A stretch of 64,000 bases of DNA from Chitinolyticbacter albus. GTDB taxonomy: Bacteria > Pseudomonadota > Gammaproteobacteria > Burkholderiales > Chitinibacteraceae. The stretch covers positions 1 through 64,000 of the forward strand of contig NZ_JANBVF010000010.1 in assembly GCF_024437655.1 (NCBI RefSeq), written 5' to 3'. The notes below the pieces were generated by a model. It ran no database searches, was not told the origin of the DNA, and saw nothing but the letters and a program-made list of their open reading frames with translations. Position numbers and translations under genes: made by a program. Shown here piece by piece: positions 8,403 through 16,588 of the stretch. Position 1 is the stretch's first letter. Every line of letters starts with the position of its first letter.

Positions 8403-8750
8403 TCAGCGATTCAGCGCGCGGTCGATCGCCTGGCGGTGATTGTCCGCAATTTCCTGCACTCGCCACTGCATGCGAAAACGGCCGCCCTGCATCAAGGTGC
8501 AGGCCAAGAGCTGACCCTTGAAGTCGGCGTAAAGCCGCGGTTGCCCCCCATCGGTCGGCAACTCCAGATAGACCTGGGCGCGGGTACCGGCATGCAGTGA
8601 CTGCTCGGTGGTGTGCACGATCGAGCCCGTACTCACTTCCAGCGTGCGGCCATACACCGGCTGACTGCCGTCGTCCTGCAGGATAGCGACGCGCCAGGCG
8701 GCGATCTTGCGCAGGTCGCTGCTGTTTGTAGGGGGGGTGAAAACGTTCAT
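8403..8750 (-). CDS. PilZ domain protein
   Basis: A 115-residue protein that resembles single-domain PilZ c-di-GMP effectors: an RKIAAWRVAI segment near residue 14, a central beta-barrel pattern (GRTLEVSTGSI, VYLELP), and a helical C terminus. The classical RxxxR and D/NxSxxG motifs are only partly recognisable, so nucleotide binding is uncertain. The start chosen is the ATG giving MNVFTPP; an upstream in-frame ATG at 8819 would add an unlikely Cys-rich stretch. Two c-di-GMP-related genes in this window could supply its ligand. Confidence 0.6.
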   Translation of the reverse strand: MNVFTPPTNSSDLRKIAAWRVAILQDDGSQPVYGRTLEVSTGSIVHTTEQSLHAGTRAQVYLELPTDGGQPRLYADFKGQLLACTLMQGGRFRMQWRVQEIADNHRQAIDRALNR

Positions 8751-8863
8751 GGAGAAAGGGACCGGCGTGCTAAGCTCGCATTGAAATATTGCACCGCAAA
8801 AATGGCGGCACAGGCACATATAGGTGGGTGTGGCGCTGCATCTTACAGGGGAGAATCAAACAA

Positions 8864-9223
8864 ATGTTTATCGTTGATCGATCGGCCGCACTGATCCGTC
8901 CGAAACAGGCCTTTCTGGACTGGCTGAATGCCTTGCCGGGCAACGACATCGAGCTCTCGCTCGACGATATTCGCAGCGACTGTACGGTCATCCTGGTCCC
9001 GGAGGCGAGCGAGCCCGAAGATGGGATTTCCTACATCGATGATGTGGCCGAAAAACTGTTCGAGATGGAACTTGCCTCGTGGGTGGAGGACGAAGCGCTG
9101 TGGCCGAAGAAGCGCAACCTCAAGCTGTTCTGGGAGTGGTTCGACGTCGAGATTCATTTAGGCGTGATGGACAGCGTTTCCGAGGACATCCATAACACCC
9201 CATCCGATCGCGGCTACCACTGA
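8864..9223 (+). CDS. Conserved hypothetical protein, acidic, 119 aa
   Basis: A cytoplasmic, acidic protein of 119 residues with no signal peptide or membrane segment. The start MFIVDRSAAL is supported by AGGGGAG at 8846-8852; the longer frame from 8789 would translate its own Shine-Dalgarno region. I recognise no domain with confidence. It is followed 27 bp later by the SIMPL-domain gene on the same strand and may be co-transcribed with it. Confidence 0.75.
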   Translation: MFIVDRSAALIRPKQAFLDWLNALPGNDIELSLDDIRSDCTVILVPEASEPEDGISYIDDVAEKLFEMELASWVEDEALWPKKRNLKLFWEWFDVEIHLGVMDSVSEDIHNTPSDRGYH

Positions 9224-9250
9224 GCGCCGCGGCGTCCATAAGGAGTTGCC

Positions 9251-9970
9251 ATGTCCCGTTTCTGTACCCACGCGCTGTCTGCATTGATGGTCGGCCTTGC
9301 CGCCGTCTCGGCCCAGGCCGAGCCGTTGAACTACAACGTGGTGAACCTCGAAGCGGGCGCCCAGCGCGCGGTGGACAACGATCTGGCCTACGCCACGCTG
9401 TTCGTCGAAGTGAACGATAGCGACCCCTCGCGTCTGGCCGGCAAGGTGAACCGCACGCTCGCGGCCGCGCTCAAGCTCGTCAAGCAGCAAGGGCTCGTCA
9501 AGTCCGAAGGCACGGGCTACAGCACCTATCCGGTGTACAGCAGCAAGACCAACAAGCAGGATGGCTGGCGTGGCCGCGGCGAGCTGCGCCTGTCCAGCCG
9601 CGATTTCGAAACGCTGTCCAAGCTTTTGGGACAGCTGCAGCAGCCGCTGGAAGGCGGCCTCGCGCTGCAACTGGCCAGCGTGCACTATGGCGTATCCGAC
9701 GAAACCCGCGACAAGCTGGAAAACGAGCTGATCGAGGAAAGCCTCAAGGCCTTCCGCCAGCGCGCTGATCTGATCAGCCGTAGCATGGCCGCCAAGACCT
9801 GGCGCACGGTGAACGTCAACGTGAATACCCAGGCCTTCGTGCCGCCGCCGATGCCCAAGGCCGCCATGATGCGGATGGAGGCTGCCGATGCCGGCGCAGC
9901 ACCGGCGCCGCTGGAAGGGGGCGACAGCAAGCTCAGCGTGACGGTGTCCGGCTCGATCCAGGTCGAGTAA
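9251..9970 (+). CDS. SIMPL domain (DUF541) secreted protein
   Basis: 239 residues beginning with a signal peptide that cleaves after SAQA (about residue 24). The body matches the SIMPL/DUF541 pattern: a divergent N-terminal strand region, the STYPVYSSK segment, a repeated helical RAxxIS stretch, and a C-terminal VTVSGSIQV strand. The protein is probably periplasmic; the family has no settled biochemical role. AAGGAG lies 7 bp before the ATG. Confidence 0.85.
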   Translation: MSRFCTHALSALMVGLAAVSAQAEPLNYNVVNLEAGAQRAVDNDLAYATLFVEVNDSDPSRLAGKVNRTLAAALKLVKQQGLVKSEGTGYSTYPVYSSKTNKQDGWRGRGELRLSSRDFETLSKLLGQLQQPLEGGLALQLASVHYGVSDETRDKLENELIEESLKAFRQRADLISRSMAAKTWRTVNVNVNTQAFVPPPMPKAAMMRMEAADAGAAPAPLEGGDSKLSVTVSGSIQVE

Positions 9971-9976
9971 ACGGCC

Positions 9977-10408
9977 ATGCACAGCGCGCCGCGAGTGGAA
10001 TGCCGGTTCGGCCCCTCGCGGCGCGGTCGTTTCTGGCTGGTGGCGATCCATGGTTGCGCCGCGCTGGTGGCGTTCAGCCTGCCCCTGTGGTGGTGCGTCG
10101 GCAGCCTCGTGGCCATTGCCATTTCGGCGTCGAGTACATGGCGGCAGCCGCCCATGGCCGGAACCTTGAGCGCTCCCGGTGACGGTACGCTGTGGCTGGA
10201 TAGCGGCAGCGGCGCGGTGCTAATCGACGTCTTGCCCGGCTCCTTGGTCACCGCCAGCTTGGTCGTACTGCGCTATCGCAACGAATCCGGTCAGCGTGGC
10301 GCGCTGACGCTATGGCCGGATTCGGCCGATGCCGACAGCCTGCGCCGGTTGCGTATCTGGCTGCGCTGGCAACGTCCGGCGCCGGCTGAATCCGCCTCAG
10401 TCGAATAA
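9977..10408 (+). CDS. YgfX-like small membrane protein
   Basis: 143 residues with two adjacent membrane segments near residues 20-50, a soluble tail and a C-terminal DSLRRLRIWLRW stretch typical of the YgfX (CptA) family, named as a cytoskeleton-directed toxin in E. coli. The usual partner gene sdhE is absent here. The gene starts 6 bp after the SIMPL-domain gene, so the two form a unit. Its 3' end overlaps the convergent hmuV by 12 bp. The family call rests on the C-terminal motif and topology. Confidence 0.6.
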   Translation: MHSAPRVECRFGPSRRGRFWLVAIHGCAALVAFSLPLWWCVGSLVAIAISASSTWRQPPMAGTLSAPGDGTLWLDSGSGAVLIDVLPGSLVTASLVVLRYRNESGQRGALTLWPDSADADSLRRLRIWLRWQRPAPAESASVE

Positions 10409-11182
10409 CACCAGCGGCCGGCCTGCATCGTGTGGATGTGGCACGACGGCCGCCGGAATCTGATAAACCTGCTGCAGCGTGTCGGGCGTCAGCACCTCGG
10501 CCGGCGCGCCGTAGGCCACGGTCTCGCCGCTGGCGAGCAGCAGCAGCCGATCACACCAGCGAGCGGCCAGATTCACATCGTGCAGCACGCACAGCACCGC
10601 CAGTTGCTCCTGGCGCGCCAGATCGTGCGCCGCAGCCAGCAGCGACTGCTGATGGCGTGGATCGAGGCTGGCCGTCGGCTCGTCGAGCAACAGGCAGTGC
10701 CCACTGCCGGCGGGCTTGCCGGCCAGCACCTGGACGACTACGCGGGCGAACTGCACCCGCTGCTGCTCGCCGCCCGACAACTGCAGATAGCGGCGGCCAA
10801 CGAAGTGCAGGCCATCGGCGAGCAGCAAGGCGCGCTCGACCAGCGCGTCGACATCGCTTGGCGCGAGCTCGGGATAGGGGTAGGTGCCCATGCTGACCAC
10901 CTCGGTCACCGACAAATCGAAGCTCAGGGTCGGCGATTGCGGCAGCACGGCGCGGTGGCGGGCGAGGGCGGCGCTATCGAGTTCGGCCAGCGGCCGGCCG
11001 GCAATCAGCACTTCGCCGTGGCTCGCGGCGAGATCACCGGCCAGTACGCCGAGCAGGGACGACTTGCCGGCGCCGTTGGCACCGAGCACACCGAGCACTT
11101 CGCCGGCAGCGAGTTCGAGCGAGACATCGGTCAGCACCGTGCGCTGGCCGCGGCGGCAGCCGAGATGGCGGGCGGTGATCAT
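10397..11182 (-). CDS. hmuV: Hemin ABC transporter ATP-binding protein HmuV
   Basis: The ATPase of a hemin (or related siderophore) importer. Motifs are present in order: Walker A (GANGAGKSS), Q-loop, signature LSGGEQQR, Walker B (CLLLDEPTASLD) and the H-loop (VLHDVN). The start MITARH is fixed by an ATGA overlap with the hmuU stop; an upstream in-frame ATG at 11209 would lie inside hmuU. At 261 residues it has family length. Confidence 0.92.
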   Translation of the reverse strand: MITARHLGCRRGQRTVLTDVSLELAAGEVLGVLGANGAGKSSLLGVLAGDLAASHGEVLIAGRPLAELDSAALARHRAVLPQSPTLSFDLSVTEVVSMGTYPYPELAPSDVDALVERALLLADGLHFVGRRYLQLSGGEQQRVQFARVVVQVLAGKPAGSGHCLLLDEPTASLDPRHQQSLLAAAHDLARQEQLAVLCVLHDVNLAARWCDRLLLLASGETVAYGAPAEVLTPDTLQQVYQIPAAVVPHPHDAGRPLVLFD

Positions 11183-12213
11183 CGTGCACCGCCACGGGTG
11201 AGCAGCCACAGGAAGAAGGGCCCGCCGATCAGGCTGGTGACGACGCCGATGGGCAACTCGGACGGAATGACGACGGTGCGTGCCAGCCAGTCGGCCAGCG
11301 CCAGCGCCAAGGCACCGGCGAGGATGGCGGTTGGCAACAGGCCGCGGTGGTCGGCGCCGAGCACCAGCCGGACCAGGTGCGGCACGACTAGGCCGACGAA
11401 GCCGATGGTGCCGGTTGCCGCGACCAGCGGGCCGACCAGCAGCGCGGTCAGCACGATCAGGCGGCGACGCAGCGGTTTCAGTGCAAAGCCGAGATGGTGT
11501 GCCTCACGCTCGCCTAGCAGCAGCGCGTTCATCGCGCGCCAGTCGCGCAACAGCAGCGCGCAGATGAGCACGGTCCATGGTCCGAGGAAGGCCAACAGCG
11601 GCCAGGTGGCACCGGCGAGACTGCCAAGGTTCCAGAACGTCAGCGTGCGCAGCTGCGCATCGTTGGCTAGATAAGTGAACAGGCCAATTATGGCCCAGCA
11701 GATCGCGTTGATCGCCACTCCGGCGAGCAGGATGCTGTCCATGCCGTGGCCGATGCGCCCCAGCCGGTAGGCGATGAGCGTGGCAAGCAGGCTGCCGACG
11801 AAGGCGGCCGGCGCCATCAGCGTGAAGTTGGCGCCACCGAGCACGATGGCGGCCACAGCGCCGAGCGCGCCGCCGGCCGAAATGCCGACGAGGCCTGGTT
11901 CGGCGAGCGGGTTGCGGAACAAGGCCTGCATCGCCGCGCCGGCCAAGGCCAACCCGCCGCCGACCAGCACGGCGAATAGCACCCGAGGCAGGCGAACCTG
12001 CCACAGCACGCTGTGCCACATTGCGCCATCGGGTGTGTCGGGCACCCCGAGCAGCAGGCCGGGCAGTGCGGACAAAGGGATGTTGACCGCGCCGCTGGCG
12101 GCGGCGGCGAGCAGCGTCGCCACCAGCAACAGCGCGAGCACGGCGCACAGCCGGGGCGCTGTCCAGCGCGGGCCGGGAGGGAGGGAAATTGTCGGGGTGG
12201 TCACGGCGCTCAT
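11179..12213 (-). CDS. hmuU: Hemin/iron ABC transporter permease, FecCD family (HmuU)
   Basis: 344 residues with the many hydrophobic segments of FecCD/BtuC-type permeases and the family segments GGGLALAGAAMQALFRNPLAEPGLVGIS and GTIGFVGLVVPHLVR. It would form the homodimeric channel working with HmuV. The start lies 8 bp after the stop of the truncated hmuT, so the old operon order T-U-V is kept, but the binding protein is broken. Confidence 0.92.
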   Translation of the reverse strand: MSAVTTPTISLPPGPRWTAPRLCAVLALLLVATLLAAAASGAVNIPLSALPGLLLGVPDTPDGAMWHSVLWQVRLPRVLFAVLVGGGLALAGAAMQALFRNPLAEPGLVGISAGGALGAVAAIVLGGANFTLMAPAAFVGSLLATLIAYRLGRIGHGMDSILLAGVAINAICWAIIGLFTYLANDAQLRTLTFWNLGSLAGATWPLLAFLGPWTVLICALLLRDWRAMNALLLGEREAHHLGFALKPLRRRLIVLTALLVGPLVAATGTIGFVGLVVPHLVRLVLGADHRGLLPTAILAGALALALADWLARTVVIPSELPIGVVTSLIGGPFFLWLLTRGGAR

Positions 12214-12221
12214 GCTAACAC

Positions 12222-12551
12222 TTATCCCCCCACCGTCTTGCCGCCGAAGCCGGTCATGAGCTTGGCCAACACCTCAGGCAGACGTGGGCCGAAGCCGAGC
12301 AGCAGGTCATCCATCACCACCACGCGCTTGTTGCGTGCAGCCGGCGTCGCGGCGCTGCCGGGCATGGCAAGCAGCTTCCCCACGCTACCGAACTGGCCCA
12401 TGCTCATGCGCGGGGTGACGATGACGTCCGGTGCCTGTGCCGCGGCGGCTTCGCCCGCGAGCGGCTTGTAGCCTTGCTGCTTGGCGAGCACATTTACCCC
12501 GCCGGCGAAGCGTATGGTCGCGTCGGCCGCACTGCCGCTGCCGGCGCCATC
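12222..12551 (-). pseudogene. hmuT: C-terminal remnant of hemin-binding protein gene hmuT
   Basis: About 109 residues ending 8 bp before hmuU read as the C-terminal lobe of a periplasmic hemin-binding protein (AADATIRFAGGVNVL, GYKPLAGEA, PDVIVTPRM, GFGPRLPEVLAKL). Intact HmuT proteins have about 280 residues with a signal peptide. Here the frame continues upstream to 12803 as sequence unlike any binding protein, with no signal peptide. The 5' two thirds therefore seem deleted. The remnant may still be translated, but import would need a binding protein from elsewhere. Confidence 0.75.
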
Positions 12552-12917
12552 AAGCGGGTGGCTGGCCCGGCTGGTGACAATCAGCCTGCGCGGTCTATTG
12601 CTGCCCACTTGACGCCATCGTTCACCTGCTTGACCAATGTCAATCAAAGTAAGAAAAGCAATATGAAATTGGCATTTTTTGCTTGTGCATGGAATGGCCA
12701 AGTTGGCGAACAGCAGTTGGATCAGCTGCAAAGCGGAGTTGCAAGCCATTGATGAAAAATGGTTTGCCACGTTGCATGATCGGTTTGGTGAGAATGCATG
12801 CATACCTTAAATTCTTTTTTTGTTTGTAATTACAATAAGGCTTGATCCATGTTGTACGATGACGACGCAAAGCGAGGCGCGATTGCGGTGCGAAGGGCTG
12901 CGTGATATTGGTGCGCA
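12552..12917. other. AT-rich stretch without a convincing gene
   Basis: From about 12600 to 12850 base composition is clearly richer in A and T than on either side. Only short frames occur, for example a 29-codon frame from 12663 on the plus strand; none has family resemblance. The stretch borders the hmuT break and holds T runs and two palindromes (12794-12803 and 12824-12835). It must also hold the start region of the cyclase gene. Confidence 0.6.
12824..12835. promoter_or_regulatory. 12-bp perfect palindrome TTGTAATTACAA
   Basis: A perfect 12-bp palindrome about 85 bp before the diguanylate cyclase gene, inside the AT-rich stretch. Its size fits a homodimeric regulator site (MarR- or TetR-like). 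No regulator is encoded next to it, and AT-rich DNA yields such palindromes by chance more often. Confidence 0.3.
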
Positions 12918-15089
12918 ATGGGGAGGACGCCAGATTTGGAAGCCGGGATCGCATCACAGCTGCAAGATGAGCTGAGCAAGATAGAAGCGACCATGCACGC
13001 ACAGCCACAGGAAGCCTTGCGTCTGTGCGAACGCGTCTTTGCCGCTGCATGGCAGATGCGCGAGCCCTTGGCGCATGTGCTGGCGGCTGAACGCTATGGC
13101 TTGATCATGGATCACCTGGGGCGTGCCATCGAAGCGCGCAATGCGCTGTTCGATGCGCTGCAGGCGGCCCAGTCCGCCCACCTGTTCGCCGGTGAGGCGC
13201 GCTTGCTGGAGCAGATCGCACGCGGCTACTACACCGAGGGCCAATACCGGCAGGCGATCCAGTACTGGGCACATTGCGCCGAGGTGTCCGAACAGAGCGG
13301 GCGCGAGGTCAAGACCTGGATCTCGGCCAAGGTGGGGCTGGGGCAGATTTACTACGCGCTCGGCGATTTCGAATCGGCCGTGGCGCTGCATCTGGAGGCG
13401 CTGGGCCGCGTCGACGAAGTGGGAGATCCCTATCTGGAGACCAAGGTCAAGATCAACCTCGGCGTCGACCTGATGTCGCTGCAACGTCGTGAAGAGGCCG
13501 CCGAGGTCTTTATCCCCACGCTCGATCTATGCCTGATGCACCAGTATTCGGATTATGCGGCCGAGGTCAGTTTTCGCCTGGGGCAGATCCAGCTTGAGTC
13601 CGGGCAACTCGATCACGCGATGGCCTTTCTCGATGCGGCGCTCGGACACGCGCGGGACGTCGATTATCGTTGGGGCGAGGCCAACATCCTCGCCTGTCAG
13701 GCCGAGGTGCTGGCACGGCGCGGCCAGCATGCGGCTGCGCTGCAGACGGTGCGCCGGGCCCAGGTGATTGCCGCTGCTGACAGCTTTTCCCATATGCTGC
13801 ACCAGCAGCACTTTGCCGCCGCGCGTTACGCCGAGGCCATGGGCGACGTGGCGACGGCGCTGACCGAACTCAAGCTCGCGCACCACGGCGAGCGCAACCT
13901 GATGGCCGCGTCGGTGCCGGAGCGCAACAAGGAACTGGAGGACAAGGCCGGCCTGCGCCCCAGTGCCAATCGCATGCTGGTCGAACTGTCGAACGACGTT
14001 CTGATCGAGGAGGGCACTCCGGAGCAGGCCTTTACCCTGATCACCAGCGAGAGCTGCCGCATCCTTGAGGTGGAACGGGCCTCGGTCTGGTTGCTCGATA
14101 GCGAGGTGCATCAGCTGCGCTGCGCGAGCCTGGGGCTGAAGAGCAAGCGGGAAGGAAGGGAGGCCGCGATTGCGCGCGAAGTGTGCCCAGCATTCTTCGA
14201 CTGGCTGGAAAGCGACCCCAAGCCCCTGATCGCGCACGATGCCGAACACCATCCGTACTCATGGGAGCTGGCGCATAGCTATCTGCGTAGCCACGGCATC
14301 CGCTCAATACTGGCCTTTGCCATCCGCGTTTCGGGGCAGGCACGCGGCATCCTGTTGCTGGAAGTGGCCGGGCCACAGCGCAACTGGACGCCCGATGAGG
14401 TGATGAAGGGGCAGCAATTGGCCGACATCGCCACCCGCGCGGTGGCCAGTTCCGAGCGGCGGCTATTCCAGCAACAGATCGGTGCGCTCAACACCGAGCT
14501 GATCCAGGCCAACGAAGCGCTGGAGGCGCGGGTGCGCGATCGCACGGCGGCACTGGAAAAACGCAACGACGAGCTCCTGGCGCTGAACGAGACCATCCGG
14601 GTGATGGCGACGATCGACGAACTCACCGGCATCTACAACCGCCGGCACATCGTCGAGCGGTTGCGGCAGGAAGAGGCGCGCAGCGAGCGCGACAGCCATC
14701 CGTTCTGCGTTTGCCTGATCGATATCGATTACTTCAAGGACGTAAACGATCGCCATGGCCACCAGGCGGGGGACGAGGTCCTGCGCATCGTCGCGCAGAC
14801 GGCGCGCGAAGTGATCCGCGAAACCGATTGCGTGGGCCGCTATGGTGGCGAGGAGTTCCTGCTGCTGCTGGCCGGCACCGACCTGGAGGGGGCACGCGTT
14901 ACGGCCGAACGTTTGCGGACTGCGACCGAGGCGTTGGTCTTTGCGCAGATCGGTGCGGATTTCCGGGTGACCATTTCGCTCGGGCTGGCCGGTCACTATC
15001 CGGGCGAGCATATCGAGCTGACCATCAGCCGCGCCGATGCTGCGCTCTATCGCGCCAAGGCGGCAGGCCGGAACCGCGTGGTCCACTGA
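12918..15089 (+). CDS. TPR-GAF-GGDEF diguanylate cyclase
   Basis: A cytoplasmic c-di-GMP synthase of 723 residues. Residues 1-330 are TPR-like helical repeats, about 350-510 a GAF sensory domain, 515-558 a coiled coil, and 560-720 the GGDEF domain. The active site is G643-G644-E645-E646-F647, and RETD at 634-637 lies five residues before it, as in a product-inhibition I-site. There are no membrane segments, so the signal is internal. The ATG at 12918 has poor Shine-Dalgarno context, whereas GGGGAGG at 12920-12926 sits 9 nt before an in-frame TTG at 12936, which may be the real start. Confidence 0.9.
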   Translation: MGRTPDLEAGIASQLQDELSKIEATMHAQPQEALRLCERVFAAAWQMREPLAHVLAAERYGLIMDHLGRAIEARNALFDALQAAQSAHLFAGEARLLEQIARGYYTEGQYRQAIQYWAHCAEVSEQSGREVKTWISAKVGLGQIYYALGDFESAVALHLEALGRVDEVGDPYLETKVKINLGVDLMSLQRREEAAEVFIPTLDLCLMHQYSDYAAEVSFRLGQIQLESGQLDHAMAFLDAALGHARDVDYRWGEANILACQAEVLARRGQHAAALQTVRRAQVIAAADSFSHMLHQQHFAAARYAEAMGDVATALTELKLAHHGERNLMAASVPERNKELEDKAGLRPSANRMLVELSNDVLIEEGTPEQAFTLITSESCRILEVERASVWLLDSEVHQLRCASLGLKSKREGREAAIAREVCPAFFDWLESDPKPLIAHDAEHHPYSWELAHSYLRSHGIRSILAFAIRVSGQARGILLLEVAGPQRNWTPDEVMKGQQLADIATRAVASSERRLFQQQIGALNTELIQANEALEARVRDRTAALEKRNDELLALNETIRVMATIDELTGIYNRRHIVERLRQEEARSERDSHPFCVCLIDIDYFKDVNDRHGHQAGDEVLRIVAQTAREVIRETDCVGRYGGEEFLLLLAGTDLEGARVTAERLRTATEALVFAQIGADFRVTISLGLAGHYPGEHIELTISRADAALYRAKAAGRNRVVH

Positions 15090-15181
15090 GCCGACTGTCC
15101 GAAGGCGGCAACCTCAGCGCTGCAGCTTCCCGTCAAAACGAACGCACCGTGCGTCTCGCTCTCTGTTAAAGCGCGCCTTCC

Positions 15182-16588
15182 CTAACCGGCAGTGGGCTCG
15201 GCGCGCCAGCCCCCACCCAATGCCTTGATCAGCGTCAGCTGGGACAGCAGCGCATCGCGTTGCGCATTGATCAGGTTGAGTCGGGCTTCGAACTCGCTGC
15301 GCTCGGCGTCGAGCACTTCCAGAAAATCCGAGTAGCCATTGTCGTAGCGCAGCCGTGCCAGCTTGACCTGGCGCACCAGTGCGGTCGTCTGCTGTTGCAA
15401 GGCCGCCGCACGCTCCCGGCTGCGTTGTACGCTGTCGAGCGCAACCCGCACATCGCCGAACGCGCGGCGCACGGTCTGCTCGTAGGTGATGGCAGCCTGC
15501 TTGTCACGTGCGCGCGCCTCATCGACCTGGGCTGCGGTCAGGCCGTTGTCGAACAGCGGCATGGCTAGGTTACCGGCATAAGACCAGGCCTTCGATGGGC
15601 CGTCGAACAGATTGGAAAACTCGAGGCTCTGCACCCCGAAAAGTCCGGTGAGGGTGATGCGCGGGAACCAGGCGGCGCGCGCCACCTGGATCTGTGCTCG
15701 GGTAGCGCGTAGCTGGGCTTCGGCGGTCTGGATGTCGGAGCGGCGCAGCAACAGGTCGGAGGGCAGACCGGGTGGCACCGTGACGGCGTCGGGAACGATC
15801 AGGTCGATGGCGACGCCACGCGGCGCCGTGTCCTCGAACACGCTGCGGGCACTGGAGCCAGTCAGGATAAGCAAGGCGTTCTGCGCCGACGTTTGCGACG
15901 CCTGCAACGCCGGGAGCGCAGCACGTGCGTCCATCAGCTCAGCCTCGGCCTGGCGCACGTCGAGCTCGGAGGTCATTCCGCCCTTGAAGCGCTTCACCCG
16001 CAAGTTGTACGACTCCTCGCGGGTGGCCAGCGTCTGCTGGGCGACGTCGACCTGGGCGTCGAGCGCCCGCAGGTTGAAATAGGCCTCTACCGTGCTGGCG
16101 GTGACGGCCAGCAGCACCGATTCCCGTTCGAATTGTGTGGCACGCAACTGCTCGAACGCCGCTTCGCGCTGGTTGCGCACGCGTCCCCACAGATCGATCT
16201 CCCAACTGGCACTGGCGGCGAACTGGTAATCCTCGTAGGTGCCCAGCCCCGCTTGCGGGCCGTTGCGCGATGCCCTCTGGCGGCTGCCGCTGGCGCCAAG
16301 ATCGAGCCGCGGCAACTGTTCCGCCGAGGCGATGCCCAGCAGTGCGCGCGCTTCCTCGATGCGGGCAATCGCGGTCTGGATCTCGGCGTTATGGGTGCGT
16401 GCGGATTCGACCAGGGTATCGAGTTCCTCTGAGCCGTACTGCTTCCACCAGAGGGCGTCGAATTCCGGTATCACGGCCACCGTCGTGGGCAGCTCCTGCG
16501 GCGGTGGCGTGCGATCGGGTGTAAAGCCACAACCGGCAAGGAGTGCTGCCGCGAGCGCGGTCAGGGCGAAGGGCTGGGGCTTAATCAT
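15182..16588 (-). CDS. Outer-membrane efflux lipoprotein, NodT/OprM family
   Basis: 468 residues with a lipoprotein signal (LLAGC lipobox, cysteine near residue 20) and the two repeated OEP domains of TolC-like channels ([56 protein letters not shown]). It is the third gene of the RND operon; its start overlaps the 3' end of the pump gene by 8 bp. It would give the trimeric outer-membrane exit duct. Confidence 0.93.
   Translation of the reverse strand: MIKPQPFALTALAAALLAGCGFTPDRTPPPQELPTTVAVIPEFDALWWKQYGSEELDTLVESARTHNAEIQTAIARIEEARALLGIASAEQLPRLDLGASGSRQRASRNGPQAGLGTYEDYQFAASASWEIDLWGRVRNQREAAFEQLRATQFERESVLLAVTASTVEAYFNLRALDAQVDVAQQTLATREESYNLRVKRFKGGMTSELDVRQAEAELMDARAALPALQASQTSAQNALLILTGSSARSVFEDTAPRGVAIDLIVPDAVTVPPGLPSDLLLRRSDIQTAEAQLRATRAQIQVARAAWFPRITLTGLFGVQSLEFSNLFDGPSKAWSYAGNLAMPLFDNGLTAAQVDEARARDKQAAITYEQTVRRAFGDVRVALDSVQRSRERAAALQQQTTALVRQVKLARLRYDNGYSDFLEVLDAERSEFEARLNLINAQRDALLSQLTLIKALGGGWRAEPTAG

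Noticed and set aside
12474..12752. Plus-strand frame across the hmuT remnant and the AT-rich stretch
   Set aside because: It reads antisense through the remnant and ends in a 29-codon stretch without family likeness or a ribosome site.
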